This document shows, in pieces, positions 63,277 to 64,000 of a stretch of 64,000 nucleotides of DNA. Every line of letters starts with the position of its first letter. Within the stretch, counting starts at the first letter, position 1. The notes beneath the pieces were generated by a model. It was given only the letters and a program-made list of their open reading frames with translations, had not been told where the DNA came from and ran no database searches. Position numbers and translations under genes: made by a program. The stretch lies in contig NZ_JAGTXM010000008.1 in assembly GCF_018252635.1 (NCBI RefSeq), forward strand, positions 20,984 to 84,983. Reading direction: 5' to 3'. The DNA is from Citrobacter amalonaticus (GTDB lineage: Bacteria > Pseudomonadota > Gammaproteobacteria > Enterobacterales > Enterobacteriaceae).

Positions 63277-63822
63277 GTGAAAACACTGATTCTATTCTCA
63301 TCTCGTGATGGACAGACCCGGGAAATCGCCGCTTATCTGGCGTCAGAACTCAAAGAGCTAGGCATCTGTACGGATGTCGTCAATCTACATCGTACCGAAG
63401 AGCCTGACTGGGAACGCTATGACCGTGTAGTCATTGGCGCATCCATTCGTTATGGACACTATCATTCCGCGTTTCTCGAATTTGTGAAGAAGCATGCGAC
63501 GCGACTGAATCACATGCCAAGCGCGTTTTACTCTGTAAACCTGGTGGCGCGTAAACCGGAAAAGCGAACGCCGCAGACCAACAGCTACGCGCGCAAGTTT
63601 TTAATGAACTCGCAGTGGCGGCCAGACCGTTCTGCGGTTATCGCCGGGGCGCTGCTGTATCCGCGCTATCGCTGGTATGACCGTGTGATGATTCAACTGA
63701 TAATGAAAATGTCGGGCGGCGAAACGGATACGCGTAAAGAAGTGATCTATACCGACTGGGAGCAGGTCGCCAGTTTTGCCCATGAAATCGCTCAGTTAAC
63801 TCCCGATTCGGTGGTTAAATAA
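63277..63822 (+). CDS. hemG: Menaquinone-dependent protoporphyrinogen IX oxidase
   Basis: Flavodoxin-like enzyme of 181 residues that oxidises protoporphyrinogen IX to protoporphyrin IX, passing electrons to quinones. The FMN phosphate loop is [12 protein letters not shown] near residue 7-18, with [17 protein letters not shown] as the middle segment and the long insert typical of HemG. The start is GTG at 63277 as in E. coli. It lies just upstream of an rRNA operon. Confidence 0.96.
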   Translation: MKTLILFSSRDGQTREIAAYLASELKELGICTDVVNLHRTEEPDWERYDRVVIGASIRYGHYHSAFLEFVKKHATRLNHMPSAFYSVNLVARKPEKRTPQTNSYARKFLMNSQWRPDRSAVIAGALLYPRYRWYDRVMIQLIMKMSGGETDTRKEVIYTDWEQVASFAHEIAQLTPDSVVK

Positions 63823-63849
63823 ACGCAAAGCATAAAAAATGCGCGGTTG

Positions 63850-63908
63850 ATGAATTATTTTAAATTTCCCCTTGTCAGCCCGAAATAACTCCCTATAATG
63901 CGCCTCCA
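63850..63908 (+). promoter_or_regulatory. rRNA operon P1 promoter with UP element
   Basis: TTGTCA (63872-63877) and TATAAT (63894-63899) are spaced by 16 bp, with the GC-rich discriminator GCGCC before the start near 63908. Upstream, the A/T-rich ATTATTTTAAATTT is the UP element. This matches the E. coli rrn P1 core almost base for base. Confidence 0.95.
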
Positions 63909-64000
63909 CTGACACGGAACAACGGCACGCAAGCCGCCGGGTCAGCGGGGTTCTCCGGTGAAAACCAGTGATGAACACCCACAGAGAAAAGCAAAATAAA
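63908..64000 (+). other. Start of rRNA operon leader (cut by window edge)
   Basis: The leader between P1 and P2 of an rrn operon, including AACAACGGCACGCAAGCCGC. The window ends at GCAAAATAAA, just where P2 (TTGACT...) begins in E. coli rrn operons, so the 16S gene itself lies beyond the right edge. By position it would be rrnA. Confidence 0.85.

Overview
This window is core chromosome of an enterobacterium close to Escherichia, Salmonella and Citrobacter. Almost every protein is near-identical in length and sequence to its E. coli K-12 counterpart, and gene order follows the E. coli rhlB-to-rrnA segment. The species cannot be fixed from the sequence alone. Citrobacter is my best guess, because several K-12 accessory genes of this segment are absent: aslBA, yigE, yigFG and, notably, rffH. 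I see no prophage, insertion sequence, CRISPR array or defence island, and no candidate for a wholly new system. The points of interest are gene loss, leader sequences and regulatory sites.

Layout. 1-2600: start of rhlB (minus, cut by the window edge), trxA, then rho with a leader that holds a rhoL-like peptide. 2789-14699: enterobacterial common antigen (ECA) operon wecA-wzzE-wecB-wecC-rffG-wecD-wecE-wzxE-wecF-wzyE-wecG, which lacks rffH. 14903-17340: yifK, the tRNA operon argX-hisR-leuT-proM, and the small RNA gene glmZ. 17399-21488 (minus): hemCDXY. 21880-28340: cyaA, cyaY (minus), lptM-dapF-yigA-xerC-yigB. 28487-36520: uvrD, corA with leader, rarD and yigI (minus), pldA, recQ. 36586-40792: rhtC, rhtB (minus), pldB, yigL, yigM. 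40680-46028: metR (minus), metE, ysgA (minus), udp. 46182-53215: rmuC, ubiE-ubiJ-ubiB, tatABC, tatD. 53223-61775: rfaH (minus), ubiD, fre, fadBA (minus), pepQ, yigZ. 61814-63822: trkH, hemG. The window ends in the P1 promoter and leader of an rRNA operon.

How the genes work together. The wec/rff/wz genes build Fuc4NAc-ManNAcA-GlcNAc units on undecaprenyl phosphate, flip them and polymerise them. hemC and hemD make uroporphyrinogen III and hemG acts late in haem synthesis. ubiE, ubiJ, ubiB and ubiD serve ubiquinone synthesis. tatABC forms the twin-arginine translocase. fadBA performs beta-oxidation under a FadR palindrome. cyaA makes the cAMP that acts with CRP at the cyaA and udp promoters seen here. 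metR and metE share a divergent control region with MetR- and MetJ-type sites. glmZ has a sigma-54-type promoter and a GlrR-type site upstream.

REP/BIME palindromes occupy many intergenic gaps. Function calls rest on recognition of well-known families and remembered K-12 homologues, not on searches run here.
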